This document shows, in pieces, positions 44,091 through 53,119 of a DNA stretch of 64,000 nt (its first letter is position 1; every line of letters begins with the position of its first letter). This stretch comes from Azospirillum thermophilum (GTDB lineage Bacteria > Pseudomonadota > Alphaproteobacteria > Azospirillales > Azospirillaceae). The notes below the pieces were generated by a model. The model saw only the letters and a program-made list of their open reading frames with translations. It searched no databases and was not told the DNA's origin. The position numbers and the translations under genes were made by a program. Location of the stretch: assembly GCF_003130795.1 (NCBI RefSeq), contig NZ_CP029352.1:588501-652500 (forward strand), given 5' to 3'.

Positions 44091-45238
44091 CCGCCGTTTC
44101 CGCCCCGGATCCGAGCGACCGCAAATCCGACCCGGCCGCCCGCGCCGCCGCCCGCCGGCCGCGCTGGCGCCGCCTGTTGCTGATGGCCGTGCTGCCCGTG
44201 GCGGTGGCCGTCGGCGGCGGCTATGTCTGGGTGACGGGCGGGCGCTATGTCTCGACCGACAACGCCTATGTCCAGCAGGACAAGGTGACCGTCAGCCCCG
44301 ACGTCGCCGGCCGCGTCGTCGAGGTCGCCGTGCACGAGAACCAGACGGTGAGCCGAGGCCAGCTTCTGTTCCGCATCGACGAGGAGCCCTTCCGCCTCGC
44401 CCTGCAGCAGGCGGATGCGGCGGTGGCCTCCGCCCGGCTGAAGGTCGACCAGCTCCGCGCCGCCCATGGCGAGGCGCTGGCCAACCAGCGCGCGGCGGAG
44501 GAGACGGTCGACTACCAGCAGCGGGAGTTCCAGCGCCAGCAGGACCTGTTGAAGACCGGCGTCGCCGCGCGGGCCAAGTACGACGAGGTCCGCCACGACC
44601 TGCAGTCGGCCCAGCAGGCGCTGAACAGCGCCCGCCAGTCGGTCATCAGCGCCCGCGCCGCTCTCGGCGGCGATCCCGACATTCCGACCGACCGCCATCC
44701 CTCGGTCCTGGAGGCCATCGCCCGCCGCGACCAGGCCCGGCGCGACCTGGAGCATACGGTGGTGCGGGCGCCCGCCGACGGGACGATCAGCCAGACCGAC
44801 CGGCTCCTGGTCGGCCAGTACATGCCGGTCGGCACGCCCGCCGTCAGCCTTGTCGAGAGCGGGGTGAGCTGGGTCGAGGCCAACTTCAAGGAAACCGACC
44901 TCACCCACATGAAGCCCGGCCAGACCGCGACCATCGCCATCGACGCCTACCCCGACCGCAGGCTGACCGCGCGGGTGGAGAGCATCGGGGCGGGCACCGG
45001 GTCGGAGTTCTCGGTGCTGCCGGCGCAGAATGCCACCGGCAACTGGGTGAAGGTGGTGCAGCGCGTGCCCGTGCGGCTGCGCATCGAGCAGTCCGGCGAC
45101 CCGTCCCGGAGCGACGCGGTCGCGCTGCGCACCGGCCTCAGCGCCGACGTCGAGATCGACACCCATTACACCCGGCCGCTGCCCAGTCCCGTGCGCGGCG
45201 CGCTCGCCGCCGTCGGGCTGGAGCGGGCGGAGCCGTAA
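44087..45238 (+). CDS. HlyD-family membrane-fusion protein (EmrA-like)
   Basis: Periplasmic adaptor of a tripartite drug exporter, 383 residues. One N-terminal membrane anchor (LLLMAVLPVAVAVGGGYVWV) is followed by STDNAYVQQDKVTVSPDVAGRV (lipoyl half, EmrA hallmark), a coiled-coil hairpin (about 100-210), and the second lipoyl/beta-barrel part (DLEHTVVRAPADGTIS, SWVEANFKETDLTHMKPGQ). Its ATG overlaps the MarR stop. With the DHA2 pump next downstream it forms an Emr-type system; no TolC-like gene is adjacent. Confidence 0.9.
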   Translation: MTAVSAPDPSDRKSDPAARAAARRPRWRRLLLMAVLPVAVAVGGGYVWVTGGRYVSTDNAYVQQDKVTVSPDVAGRVVEVAVHENQTVSRGQLLFRIDEEPFRLALQQADAAVASARLKVDQLRAAHGEALANQRAAEETVDYQQREFQRQQDLLKTGVAARAKYDEVRHDLQSAQQALNSARQSVISARAALGGDPDIPTDRHPSVLEAIARRDQARRDLEHTVVRAPADGTISQTDRLLVGQYMPVGTPAVSLVESGVSWVEANFKETDLTHMKPGQTATIAIDAYPDRRLTARVESIGAGTGSEFSVLPAQNATGNWVKVVQRVPVRLRIEQSGDPSRSDAVALRTGLSADVEIDTHYTRPLPSPVRGALAAVGLERAEP

Positions 45239-45293
45239 CGACAGGAGAGCCGCCGCCGCCCGGCCGGGCGCGCGGGGACGGGGATCGTCGCGA

Positions 45294-46820
45294 ATGACCG
45301 CCGACCATCACGAGACGCCGCGTCGCGGCATGGTCACCGTGTCGATCATGCTGGCGACCATCATGCAGGTGCTGGACACCACCATCGCCAACGTGGCGCT
45401 GCCCAACATGCAGGGCAGCCTGGGGGCGGCGCAGGACACCATCACCTGGGTGCTGACCTCCTACATCGTGGCCGCCGCCATCGCCACGCCGGCCACCGGC
45501 TGGCTGGCCGACCGGTTCGGCCGCAAGAGGCTGTTCCTGATCTCGGTCGCCGGCTTCACCGGAGCCTCGGTGCTCTGCGGCATGGCCGGCAGCCTGACGG
45601 AGATGGTGGGGTTCCGGCTGGTGCAGGGCATCTTCGGCGCGGCCCTGGTGCCGCTGTCGCAGTCTGTCCTGCTCGACATCAATCCCAAGGAGCGGCACGG
45701 GCAGGCGATGGCGCTGTGGGGCGCCGGCATCATGGTGGGACCGATCGCCGGCCCGACGCTGGGCGGCTGGCTGACCGACAGCTTCAGCTGGCGCTGGGTC
45801 TTCTACATCAACCTGCCGGTCGGCATCCTGGCCTTCGTCGGCATGCTGCTGTTCCTGCACGAGACGAAGGGGCGCACGCGCCGCTTCGACCTGTTCGGCT
45901 TCGCCACGCTGGGGCTGGGGGTCGGCGCCTTCCAGATGCTGCTGGATCGCGGCGAGCAGCTCGACTGGTTCGGCTCGACCGAGATCTGGATCGAGACCGC
46001 GCTGGCGGCCTGCGCCTTCTGGGTCTTCGCCGTCCACACCGCGACGGCGCACGGCGCCACCGGCAAGGAGCCCTTCGTCGAGCCGGCCCTGCTGAAGGAC
46101 CGCAACTTCGTCACCGGCCTGATCCTGATCTTCGTGATCGGCATCATCCTGCTGGCGACCATGGCGCTGCTGCCGCCGATGCTGCAGACTCTGCTGGGCT
46201 ATCCGACGGTGACCACCGGGCTGGTGCTGGCGCCGCGCGGCGTCGGGACGATGATCTCGATGCTGGTGGTCGGCCGGCTGGTGCGGAAGGTCGATGCGCG
46301 GCTGCTGATCCTCATGGGCATCCTGCTGACCTCCTGGTCGCTGTGGAGCATGACCGGCTTCACGATCATGATGGACCGCACGCCGATCATCATCAGCGGC
46401 GTGGTGCAGGGGCTCGGCCTCGGACTCGTCTTCGTGCCGCTCAGCACCATCGCCTTCGCCACGCTGGCGCCGCACCTGCGCACCGACGCGGCGAGCCTGT
46501 TCAGCCTGGTCCGCAACCTGGGGAGCAGCGTCGGCATCTCGGTCGTCATGACGCTTCTGTCGCAGAACACGCAGGTCAACCACGCCGTCCTGTCGGAGCA
46601 TCTGACCCCGTTCAACCCGAACATGGCGGGGGTATCGACCGGCGGGGCCGAGGCGCTGGCCAGCCTGAACGCCGAGGTGACGCGGCAGGCGGCGATGATC
46701 GCCTATCTCGACGATTTCAAGCTGATGATGTACGTGGCGCTTCTCGTCATCCCGATGCTGCTTCTGCTCCGCCGGCCCAGGGGAGCGGCGCGGCAGGCGG
46801 ACGCGGCGGTGATGGAATAG
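45294..46820 (+). CDS. MFS drug exporter, DHA2 family (EmrB-like)
   Basis: Inner-membrane proton antiporter of 508 residues with about 14 membrane segments. TTIANVALPNMQGSLGAAQDTITWVLTSY (split), GWLADRFGRKRLFL (motif A) and GPTLGGWLTDSFSWRWVFYIN (motif C-like) are typical of DHA2/EmrB. It begins 56 bp after emrA and is the last gene of the MarR-EmrA-EmrB operon. Substrates cannot be inferred. Confidence 0.92.
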   Translation: MTADHHETPRRGMVTVSIMLATIMQVLDTTIANVALPNMQGSLGAAQDTITWVLTSYIVAAAIATPATGWLADRFGRKRLFLISVAGFTGASVLCGMAGSLTEMVGFRLVQGIFGAALVPLSQSVLLDINPKERHGQAMALWGAGIMVGPIAGPTLGGWLTDSFSWRWVFYINLPVGILAFVGMLLFLHETKGRTRRFDLFGFATLGLGVGAFQMLLDRGEQLDWFGSTEIWIETALAACAFWVFAVHTATAHGATGKEPFVEPALLKDRNFVTGLILIFVIGIILLATMALLPPMLQTLLGYPTVTTGLVLAPRGVGTMISMLVVGRLVRKVDARLLILMGILLTSWSLWSMTGFTIMMDRTPIIISGVVQGLGLGLVFVPLSTIAFATLAPHLRTDAASLFSLVRNLGSSVGISVVMTLLSQNTQVNHAVLSEHLTPFNPNMAGVSTGGAEALASLNAEVTRQAAMIAYLDDFKLMMYVALLVIPMLLLLRRPRGAARQADAAVME

Positions 46821-46855
46821 CCGGGGGCGGAAGAGCCGGGGCGCGGCGGCGAACG

Positions 46856-46892
46856 AAAGGACGGGACGGGGCGGCGGCCCCGTTCCGTCCTT
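46856..46892. terminator. Bidirectional terminator between convergent genes
   Basis: A nearly perfect GC-rich inverted repeat (ggacgg-acgggg arms pairing with cccgt-ccgtcc), flanked by AAGG on one side and CCTT on the other. It lies between the convergent EmrB-like and DUF2934 genes. Confidence 0.6.
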
Positions 46893-46920
46893 CCGGCGCA
46901 GCGGTGGTCCGGGAGCCGCG

Positions 46921-47508
46921 TCAGCGGGCGGGGGCGGTCTTCTGCCCGTCCGTCCGGGCATCCTTCCGGGTCGCCCGCGCCGGCTTGCCGCTGGAGGCCG
47001 CACCGCCGGACACCGGCTCCGCCGCCTTTGCGGCAGCGCCCTTGCGGCCGGCCGTCTTCCCGCCAGCCGTCTTCCCGCCGGCCGTCTTCCCGCCCGGAGC
47101 CTGCTGTCCGGCCGTCTCCGCGGCATCTTTCCTGGCGGAGGGCCTGCGGCCGGCGGGCCTGGTCGCGTCGGCCCGCCCGGCGGCCACGGCGGAGAGGTCC
47201 GCCGCCGCGGCGTGCGTCCCGCTATCGTCGGCGGGCCCGGGCCCGGGTTCGGGTTCTGCCTCTGCCTTGGAACCGGTCCTGGCGTCCGTTTTCGCGGACT
47301 TGCGGCCCTTCGTCCTGCCGGCGGCGGCCGGGCCGGAGCCGGCTGCGTCGGATGCGGTGGCTTCGGACGCGTCGGCCGCCAGCGCGTCCTGCGCGGCCAG
47401 CTCCGATTGGGCCTGGGCCCAGTGTTCGTCATGCCGGCCGTGCGGGCGGCCTTCGCGTTCCCAGATCTCGTGCGCCCGGCGCCGGATGCGCTCCTCGATG
47501 TCGCTCAT
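46921..47508 (-). CDS. DUF2934 protein with Lys/Ala-rich tail
   Basis: A 195-residue protein. The first 40 residues (RIRRRAHEIWEREGRPHGRHDEHW) are a DUF2934 domain, common in alphaproteobacteria and of unknown function. The rest is low-complexity and Ala/Lys/Gly/Pro-rich, with a repeat of GGKTA three times followed by GRKG (DNA repeat of 15 bp around 47055-47100). The tail resembles histone-H1/Hc-like nucleic-acid-binding segments and is probably disordered. It is a single gene, convergent with emrB. A DNA- or RNA-binding role is only a suggestion. Confidence 0.78.
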   Translation of the reverse strand: MSDIEERIRRRAHEIWEREGRPHGRHDEHWAQAQSELAAQDALAADASEATASDAAGSGPAAAGRTKGRKSAKTDARTGSKAEAEPEPGPGPADDSGTHAAAADLSAVAAGRADATRPAGRRPSARKDAAETAGQQAPGGKTAGGKTAGGKTAGRKGAAAKAAEPVSGGAASSGKPARATRKDARTDGQKTAPAR

Positions 47509-47715
47509 GGGTCGTCCCTCGTTGCCCCAACCGCAGTGAACCGGACCGGCGGCCGGCTGTGCCGGCCCCGGCGTCTTCGGGCGTCAACGCGCAAGGAGTC
47601 AGCCTGTTTCCTGCCGGCCTTGCGGATCCGCCAGATTGGAGGACTCTTTTGTGACAGCATCCCCCTCGGTATGGCCATAGCCTCCGAAGGGGCAACCCAT
47701 CGGCGCCGGAACCGG

Positions 47716-48963
47716 TCAGATCACGGCGCTGCGATCGAGGAGGGCGGCGGGTTCGCGCATCCTGGCGAGCCGACGGTCGAGGAGTGCGGCCAGATCGTCC
47801 AGCCCCTCCCCGGAGAGGGCGGAGACCGCCACCGTCCGTTCCGCAGCCGCATCGACCAGCGAGAGCGACAGGGCCGCCTGCGCGGTCGGGGCGAGCAGGT
47901 CGGTCCGGGTCAGCACCTCGATCACCCGCGGATCGCCCTGCGGATCGATGCCGAGCTGGGAGAGCATCGCCGCCATGTCCGCGGCACGGGCTCCGGAGTC
48001 GGGATCGGCGGCGTCGCGGACGTGCAGGATCAGGTCGGCGGCCGGGACGTCCTCGAGCAGGGCGCGCATCGCGGTGGCGGCATGGTGCGGCAGATCGCGG
48101 AGCAGGCCCGGGGGCTCCATCAGCACGATGCGCCGGCCGGAGGGCAGCACCGCCTCGCGCTCTCCGGCGCTCCGGCCATGGCCCTGCCCGCCGAGCCGGT
48201 CGATCAGGCTGGACACCCCGGCCCCGGCATAGCCGAGCACGGCGACGGTCGGGATGCCGGCGGCGCGGCGGGCGGCGGCGCGGCGCTGCCGTTCCTCACG
48301 GTCGGCGCGCATGGTGCGCTTCAGCATGGCGATCCGCTCGGTGATCAGGCGGCGGTCGCGCTCCATCAGTGTTTCGCCCGGCATGCCGTCGGCAGGGGCG
48401 ACATGGAAGCCGAGGTCGCGGCGCTGGGGCTGGGCGGTCCAGCAGCGGACCATCCGCGTGCGCTGGTGGATCAGGGAGGCGAGGTCGAGCGGGACGGCGG
48501 CGTCCGGCCGGTGCAGCCGCATCGCCTCCAGAACCAGGCCGGTACGGTCGAGCAGCTTGGCAAGGCAGCCGCGTTCCAGCGCCCGCTGCTGGATCGGCGT
48601 CAGCGCATGATCGACGATCACCACGTCCGCCCGGAAGGCCTCCACCAGCCCGCCCAGACGCTCCATTCCGTTGCGGCCGAACAGGGAGCGGGGACAGGCC
48701 CCGCGGACCGGCACCGCCTCGGCGTGCGCCACCTCCAGACCGATCAGGCCGGCGAGCCGCACGGCCTCCTCCAGCCGGCTCTCCGGAGACCGTCCCGCGG
48801 AAGACCCGCCGCCGGAGGATTGGCCGGCGGGCGGCGCCCCTTCGATCAGGGGCAGCACGACGAGCGCCCGGCCGAGGCCGGCGCGTGGTGCGTCCGGTTC
48901 GGCGGGATCGTCGGAATGGGAAGCGGCGCGGGTGGGCTGAGCGGTATGGGTCCGGTCGATCAT
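47716..48963 (-). CDS. HflX-like protein with degenerate GTPase motifs
   Basis: A 415-residue relative of the ribosome-associated GTPase HflX. The N-terminal domain is recognisable (DVVIVDHALTPIQQRALERG, LLDRTGLVLEAM, MPGETLMERDRRLITERI). The GTPase part is degenerate: G1 reads GYAGAGVSSL (residues 244-253), so the invariant P-loop Lys is Val250. G3 reads MEPPG where HflX has DTVGF, and G4 reads TRTD where HflX has NKxD. LILHVRDAAD is conserved. Nucleotide hydrolysis is therefore unlikely, and I infer a pseudo-GTPase. An Ala/Gly/Ser-rich insert (about 45-62) is also unusual. ATG 48963 follows aaggag. It stands alone, divergent from the glycosyltransferase gene. Confidence 0.82.
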   Translation of the reverse strand: MIDRTHTAQPTRAASHSDDPAEPDAPRAGLGRALVVLPLIEGAPPAGQSSGGGSSAGRSPESRLEEAVRLAGLIGLEVAHAEAVPVRGACPRSLFGRNGMERLGGLVEAFRADVVIVDHALTPIQQRALERGCLAKLLDRTGLVLEAMRLHRPDAAVPLDLASLIHQRTRMVRCWTAQPQRRDLGFHVAPADGMPGETLMERDRRLITERIAMLKRTMRADREERQRRAAARRAAGIPTVAVLGYAGAGVSSLIDRLGGQGHGRSAGEREAVLPSGRRIVLMEPPGLLRDLPHHAATAMRALLEDVPAADLILHVRDAADPDSGARAADMAAMLSQLGIDPQGDPRVIEVLTRTDLLAPTAQAALSLSLVDAAAERTVAVSALSGEGLDDLAALLDRRLARMREPAALLDRSAVI

Positions 48964-49133
48964 CGATCTGGTCCAGCTCCTTCGGCCCGATGAACGGGCT
49001 CTTGTGGTGGCGGGCGGCTGCCCCGACTCCCGTACGGGGGGCACTACACCAACAGTTGAATGTCGGCCCGGTTCCCAAAGCCGGGGATTCGTGCCAAAAA
49101 CCGGCACCTGCCGCCGCATCGACCGGAACAGCC

Positions 49134-50729
49134 ATGTCCATCGCCTCGTCCCCCGCCGCAACGCCGTCCCGCAGCCTGTTCGGGCTTCCGTGGTGGGGCC
49201 TCTGCCTCGGAATCGGGCTGCTGATGGCCCTGTCGGTTCTGGCGGTCGGCTTCCGGCTGCCCTACTGGGTGCATGCCGACCAGGATCTCGTCCTCGCCTA
49301 CCACGGCCTGCTTTTCAACGAAGGGTTGCCGCAGGAGTATTTCGACCATCCCGGCTACGGCTATTTCCTGGTCATCGCCGGCTGGTACCGCCTGCTCCAC
49401 GCGCTGGGGCTGCTGCCCATCGTCACGGTGTCCGGCCTGCCGCCGGCGGGCGATCCGGCCGCCACCGCGGCGGCCTGGCAGCATCTCGTCGAGGCGGGCC
49501 GGGCGCTGTCCATCCTCCTGACCGCCGGCTTCGCCATGGTCTACGCCACGCTGGTGCGCAGCCTGACCGGCGACCGCCGCATCGCGCTGATGGCGGGGCT
49601 GGTGCTGGCCTTCGGGGTGGGGATGAGCGCGCAGGGGCGGCAGATGCGCACCGACCTGCTGTCGGCCGGATTCGTGGTGACCGCCCTGCTGACCACGCTG
49701 GTGGCGGTGCGCCGGCCGGCCGGCGGGCGGGCGCTGCTCCTGCTCTGCCTCGCCGGGATGCTGGCGGCGCTCGCCATGGTGACCAAGGTGCAGGCGGTCT
49801 TCCTGGCGCTGGGCATTCCGGTGGCGGCGATCCTGTTCGGCCGCCGTCCCGCCGGGGTCCGCTGGTCCTGGGCGGCGACCGCCGTGCTGGCCGTGGCGGC
49901 GGGGGTTGCCCTGGTGCCGGCCGCCGGGCTGATCCGCGAGGGCATCGCCCACTGGGGCGACGCGGTCTATCCCTACAAGCCGGTGGGCGCCGGCCTGTCC
50001 GGCCGGTACCAGGGCATCGTCGCCGGCTGGATCCTGCTGGGCGTTCTGGCCTATGCCGCCGTCTGGCGGGTGCGGGCGGCCTATGCGCTGGCCGCGGCGG
50101 CGGCGCTGGCGCTCGGCCTGTCGGTCGGGCTGCTGGCGCTGCAGATCCGGCCGCACCTGCAGAACGTCATCGCCGTCTCCAACTTCGTCGAGCACATGTT
50201 CGTGTTCACGAGCTGGCGCCACCACGGCGTCGGCGGGCAGGAGCAGGTGGTGGGCGAGGGGCTGTTCTCGCTGCTGGCCGCCGGGGTCTGGCGGACGCTG
50301 GCGATCCGCACCATCGTCCTGCATCCCGACAACATCCCGCAGACCATCGTGGTGGAGTGGTTCGCGCTGGCCGGGGCGGTCGTGCTGTGGCGGCGCGGGC
50401 AGCGGCTGGCCGCGCTGCAGGCCGCCTTCCTCCTGCTGGTCGCCTGGGGGCTGGAGGTGCTGTTCTCGCTGCGCGGCTTCCAGCGGGCCTATGCCGCCTA
50501 CACCGATCCGCTGGCGACCCTGTCGGCCGCCTGGGTTCTCGCCCACATGCCGGAGCTGCTGGAACGGGCGAAGCCGCGGCGCTGGCTGGTCGGCGGCCTC
50601 GTCCTGGTGGTCCTGGCGGCGCATGCCTGGCCGATCGTCGAGACGCGCCGGCTGCCCAACCCGGCCACCCACTGCGACTGGATCCCGACCTACATGCCGC
50701 GGGTGGCGTCCTTTCCCTTCTGCGGTTAG
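49134..50729 (+). CDS. Multi-spanning membrane glycosyltransferase-like protein
   Basis: A 531-residue polytopic protein with about 11 hydrophobic segments. The first periplasmic loop carries HADQDLVLAYHGLLFNEGLPQEYFDHPGYGYFLVI, with acidic residues placed as in GT-C transferases (ArnT/PMT/YfhO type) that use polyprenyl-phosphate sugars. The C-terminal part ends in a short loop, PATHCDWIPTYMPRV. It is convergent with the GT9 and O-antigen ligase genes, so a role in LPS or surface glycan modification is plausible. The exact donor and acceptor are unknown. Confidence 0.7.
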   Translation: MSIASSPAATPSRSLFGLPWWGLCLGIGLLMALSVLAVGFRLPYWVHADQDLVLAYHGLLFNEGLPQEYFDHPGYGYFLVIAGWYRLLHALGLLPIVTVSGLPPAGDPAATAAAWQHLVEAGRALSILLTAGFAMVYATLVRSLTGDRRIALMAGLVLAFGVGMSAQGRQMRTDLLSAGFVVTALLTTLVAVRRPAGGRALLLLCLAGMLAALAMVTKVQAVFLALGIPVAAILFGRRPAGVRWSWAATAVLAVAAGVALVPAAGLIREGIAHWGDAVYPYKPVGAGLSGRYQGIVAGWILLGVLAYAAVWRVRAAYALAAAAALALGLSVGLLALQIRPHLQNVIAVSNFVEHMFVFTSWRHHGVGGQEQVVGEGLFSLLAAGVWRTLAIRTIVLHPDNIPQTIVVEWFALAGAVVLWRRGQRLAALQAAFLLLVAWGLEVLFSLRGFQRAYAAYTDPLATLSAAWVLAHMPELLERAKPRRWLVGGLVLVVLAAHAWPIVETRRLPNPATHCDWIPTYMPRVASFPFCG

Positions 50730-50761
50730 GCCCCTTCTGCCGCTAGCCGACTCCGCCGCGG

Positions 50762-51706
50762 TCAGCCGGGCAGGGCGCGCGCCCGCTCGATCGCCTCCAG
50801 CACGCCGGCGGTGTCCATGTCGGCGAAGTCCGGCCGGTGGTGGATCACCACCCGCGGCCCGGAGGTGTGGATGGGGTTCGAGGCGTCGGAGAAGACGGCG
50901 ACCGTCGGGCAGCCGATGGCCGCCACCAGATGGGTGGGGCCGGTGTCGTTGCCGACCGCCGCCCAGGCCCGGCGCGCCAGCCCGCCGATCTGCGGCACGG
51001 TGGTCCGCTCGGTCAGATCGACGGTGCGCGGGCAGGTTTCGGCGACGACGCGGGCGATGTCCTTCTCGATGGCGGTGCCGAGCACCACCGGCGTCACCCC
51101 GCGGTCGGCCAGCGCGCCGGCCAGCTCGGCATAGCGCCGCACCGGCCAGCGCTTGTCCGGCCGGCCGGGGGAGGAGCCGGGGATCAGCAGCGCGAAGGGC
51201 GGCGTCAGGCCGAAGGGCGAGATGTCGGCGTCGAGCCAGGAGAGGTCCGGCGCCGCGTCGGGCACGATTCCGAAGGGCTTGAGCTGGCGGGCGTAGCGCT
51301 CCAGCACCGGCACCTTGCGCCGCCCCTCGTACCGGTCGGCATGCGAGGCGCCGCGGGCGGTGCCGGACCATTCCGGCCAGGGGCCGGGAGCCATCAGATA
51401 GAAGTAGCGGTCGGTGCGCGGCTGTCCCTGCAGGTCGTACACCCGGTCGTAATGGCCGGCGCGCAGCAGGCGCCGCACCCGCAGGTAGGAGGCGAGCGAC
51501 CGGTCGCGCGGATCCTCCAGAACCTCGTCGAACAGGCCGCTCATCCGGGCGAGCGGGGCGAGCGAGGGCAGGGTCATCAGGGCGAGATGGTCGCCGGCAT
51601 GGTGCCGGCGGATCGCCGAGAAGGCGGTCTGCGCCAGGAAGAAGTCGCCGAAGGCGCCCAGCTTGATGACCAGGATGCGCCTGCCGCGCCCGTCTTTCGT
51701 CGCCAT
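50762..51706 (-). CDS. Glycosyltransferase family 9 (heptosyltransferase-like)
   Basis: A 314-residue GT-B enzyme of the ADP-heptose:LPS heptosyltransferase family. RILVIKLGAFGDFFLAQTAFSAIRRHH is the N-terminal hallmark. LLIPGSSPGRPDKRWPVRRYAELAGAL and VGNDTGPTHLVAAIGCPTVAVF (donor-binding) are typical of the C-terminal domain. Its ATG overlaps the stop of the O-antigen ligase gene (ATGA), so both come from one transcript. It probably adds a sugar to the LPS core; ADP-heptose is the family donor. Confidence 0.9.
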   Translation of the reverse strand: MATKDGRGRRILVIKLGAFGDFFLAQTAFSAIRRHHAGDHLALMTLPSLAPLARMSGLFDEVLEDPRDRSLASYLRVRRLLRAGHYDRVYDLQGQPRTDRYFYLMAPGPWPEWSGTARGASHADRYEGRRKVPVLERYARQLKPFGIVPDAAPDLSWLDADISPFGLTPPFALLIPGSSPGRPDKRWPVRRYAELAGALADRGVTPVVLGTAIEKDIARVVAETCPRTVDLTERTTVPQIGGLARRAWAAVGNDTGPTHLVAAIGCPTVAVFSDASNPIHTSGPRVVIHHRPDFADMDTAGVLEAIERARALPG

Positions 51707-52941
51707 CAGTCGTCCGCCGGGATTCGGGTGGCCAGCCGCAGCATCAGCCCGGCGGCGAGGAATCCCGCCATCCACCAGGCCTGCCAGATGCCGTAGGCGG
51801 TGCTGCCCATCGCCAGCGCAGCGGCGAAGAGGGCCAGCGCGAAGGGCTGGTCGCGCTCCTCCATCCGCGAGGTCCCGGCAAGCAGCAGCAGGAGGGCGGC
51901 GGTCGCCAGGACGGCGCCGAGCGCGCCCAGCTCCAGCCAGACCTGCAGGGCCGCGTTGTGGGGGTGCAGCGGCAGCAGGCTGTCGAGGATCGGCGAGAAG
52001 CGCGAGACCTCGCCCTGCGGCGTGAGTGCGCGCGACGCGTCGATGCCCTGTCCGAGCAGCGGGGTCGTCAGCGCCCGGTCGGCGGCCATGCCCCAGATCT
52101 CGACGCGATGGCGGGCGGAGAAGAACAGCCACTCCTTCGCATCGAGATCCACCACCCGGTCGAGGAACAGGGCGAGGGGAAGGACGGCCGCGAAAACGGC
52201 GGCGATCATGCCGCCCATCGCCAGGCGGACCGCCCGCGTCGACCAGCAGGAGAGCGCGAAGACCACCAGCCCGACCGCGATGCCGAGGATGGCGGACCGG
52301 CTGGTCAGCAGCAGGCAGACCAGCGCGAACCCCACCGGCAGGGCCAGCGCCGCGCTGCGGCGCCCCGCGCGGTCGACGGCGAGGGCGGCGGCCCAAACCA
52401 GCAGGCACAGCAGCGCGGCGGTGCGCTTCGGCACGTTGCCGCCGATCAGGGACTCGATCTGGTCGGCCGGAATGCCGTTCCACCAGCGGTGGACGGGAAA
52501 CCCCAGCAACGCTTCCGTACCGAAGAAGGCGATCCCCGCCAGCAGGCCGGCCACGAACAGCATGCACAGCCGCCGCGCCTCCACCCCCGGAAGCTGCGAG
52601 ACCCAGGCGCCGCCGGCCAGCGCGCCGAGCGCGATGTAGGCCATCTCCACCACGGTCAGGCCGGCGCGCGGCGACGGGCTCCAGAGGATGGAGACGGCGG
52701 CCAGCGCCAGGAACGCCCCGACGACGCCCAGGCCCGCCGAGGCCCGCTGCAGGCGGCCGAGCGCGCCGCGGTTCGACAGGCCGGCCAGCGCCACCAGCGC
52801 GATGAAGATCGCCCAGACCGGCAGGCCCCGCGGCGCCAGGGCGGCGAGCGGCCCCAGCATCAGCGCCGCCGCACCGGCCGCCGTGGCGAGCGCTGCATCG
52901 GAAAGCGTCGGGCTGTCGTGACGCGACGAGAGGATGGGCAT
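51706..52941 (-). CDS. O-antigen ligase-like (Wzy/WaaL family) membrane protein
   Basis: A 411-residue polytopic protein with about 11 membrane segments and the Wzy_C domain. The large periplasmic loop contains RVEIWGMAADRALTTPLLGQGI, the Arg/His-rich motif of the family, followed by HPHNAALQVWLELG, which holds the conserved His used in O-antigen ligases. It overlaps the GT9 gene. It may join O-polysaccharide to lipid A-core or polymerise repeats; the two activities cannot be told apart by sequence. Confidence 0.85.
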   Translation of the reverse strand: MPILSSRHDSPTLSDAALATAAGAAALMLGPLAALAPRGLPVWAIFIALVALAGLSNRGALGRLQRASAGLGVVGAFLALAAVSILWSPSPRAGLTVVEMAYIALGALAGGAWVSQLPGVEARRLCMLFVAGLLAGIAFFGTEALLGFPVHRWWNGIPADQIESLIGGNVPKRTAALLCLLVWAAALAVDRAGRRSAALALPVGFALVCLLLTSRSAILGIAVGLVVFALSCWSTRAVRLAMGGMIAAVFAAVLPLALFLDRVVDLDAKEWLFFSARHRVEIWGMAADRALTTPLLGQGIDASRALTPQGEVSRFSPILDSLLPLHPHNAALQVWLELGALGAVLATAALLLLLAGTSRMEERDQPFALALFAAALAMGSTAYGIWQAWWMAGFLAAGLMLRLATRIPADD

Positions 52942-53119
52942 GGAGGCTCTGCGCTCTGAAATCCGGCGCGGCTTAACAGATGCCCCCGCCGAATGCAATC
53001 GCGACCGGAGCCTCGGCCGTCACCCCGGGCAGGCCCTGCCCATGCTGTCACAGCCTTGTCGCCACAGCGCCGCGACCGCAGCCGCTACCGTGCCGGTACG
53101 TCACCGCGGGGGCCGTACC

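Noticed and set aside
45138..47432. A 764-codon minus-strand frame opposite the EmrB-like gene
   Set aside because: Out-of-frame noise; the plus strand encodes a 14-helix transporter with clear motifs.
49044..51371. A long minus-strand frame opposite the membrane glycosyltransferase gene
   Set aside because: Its C-terminal part is an out-of-frame read of the GT9 gene and the rest is antisense noise.
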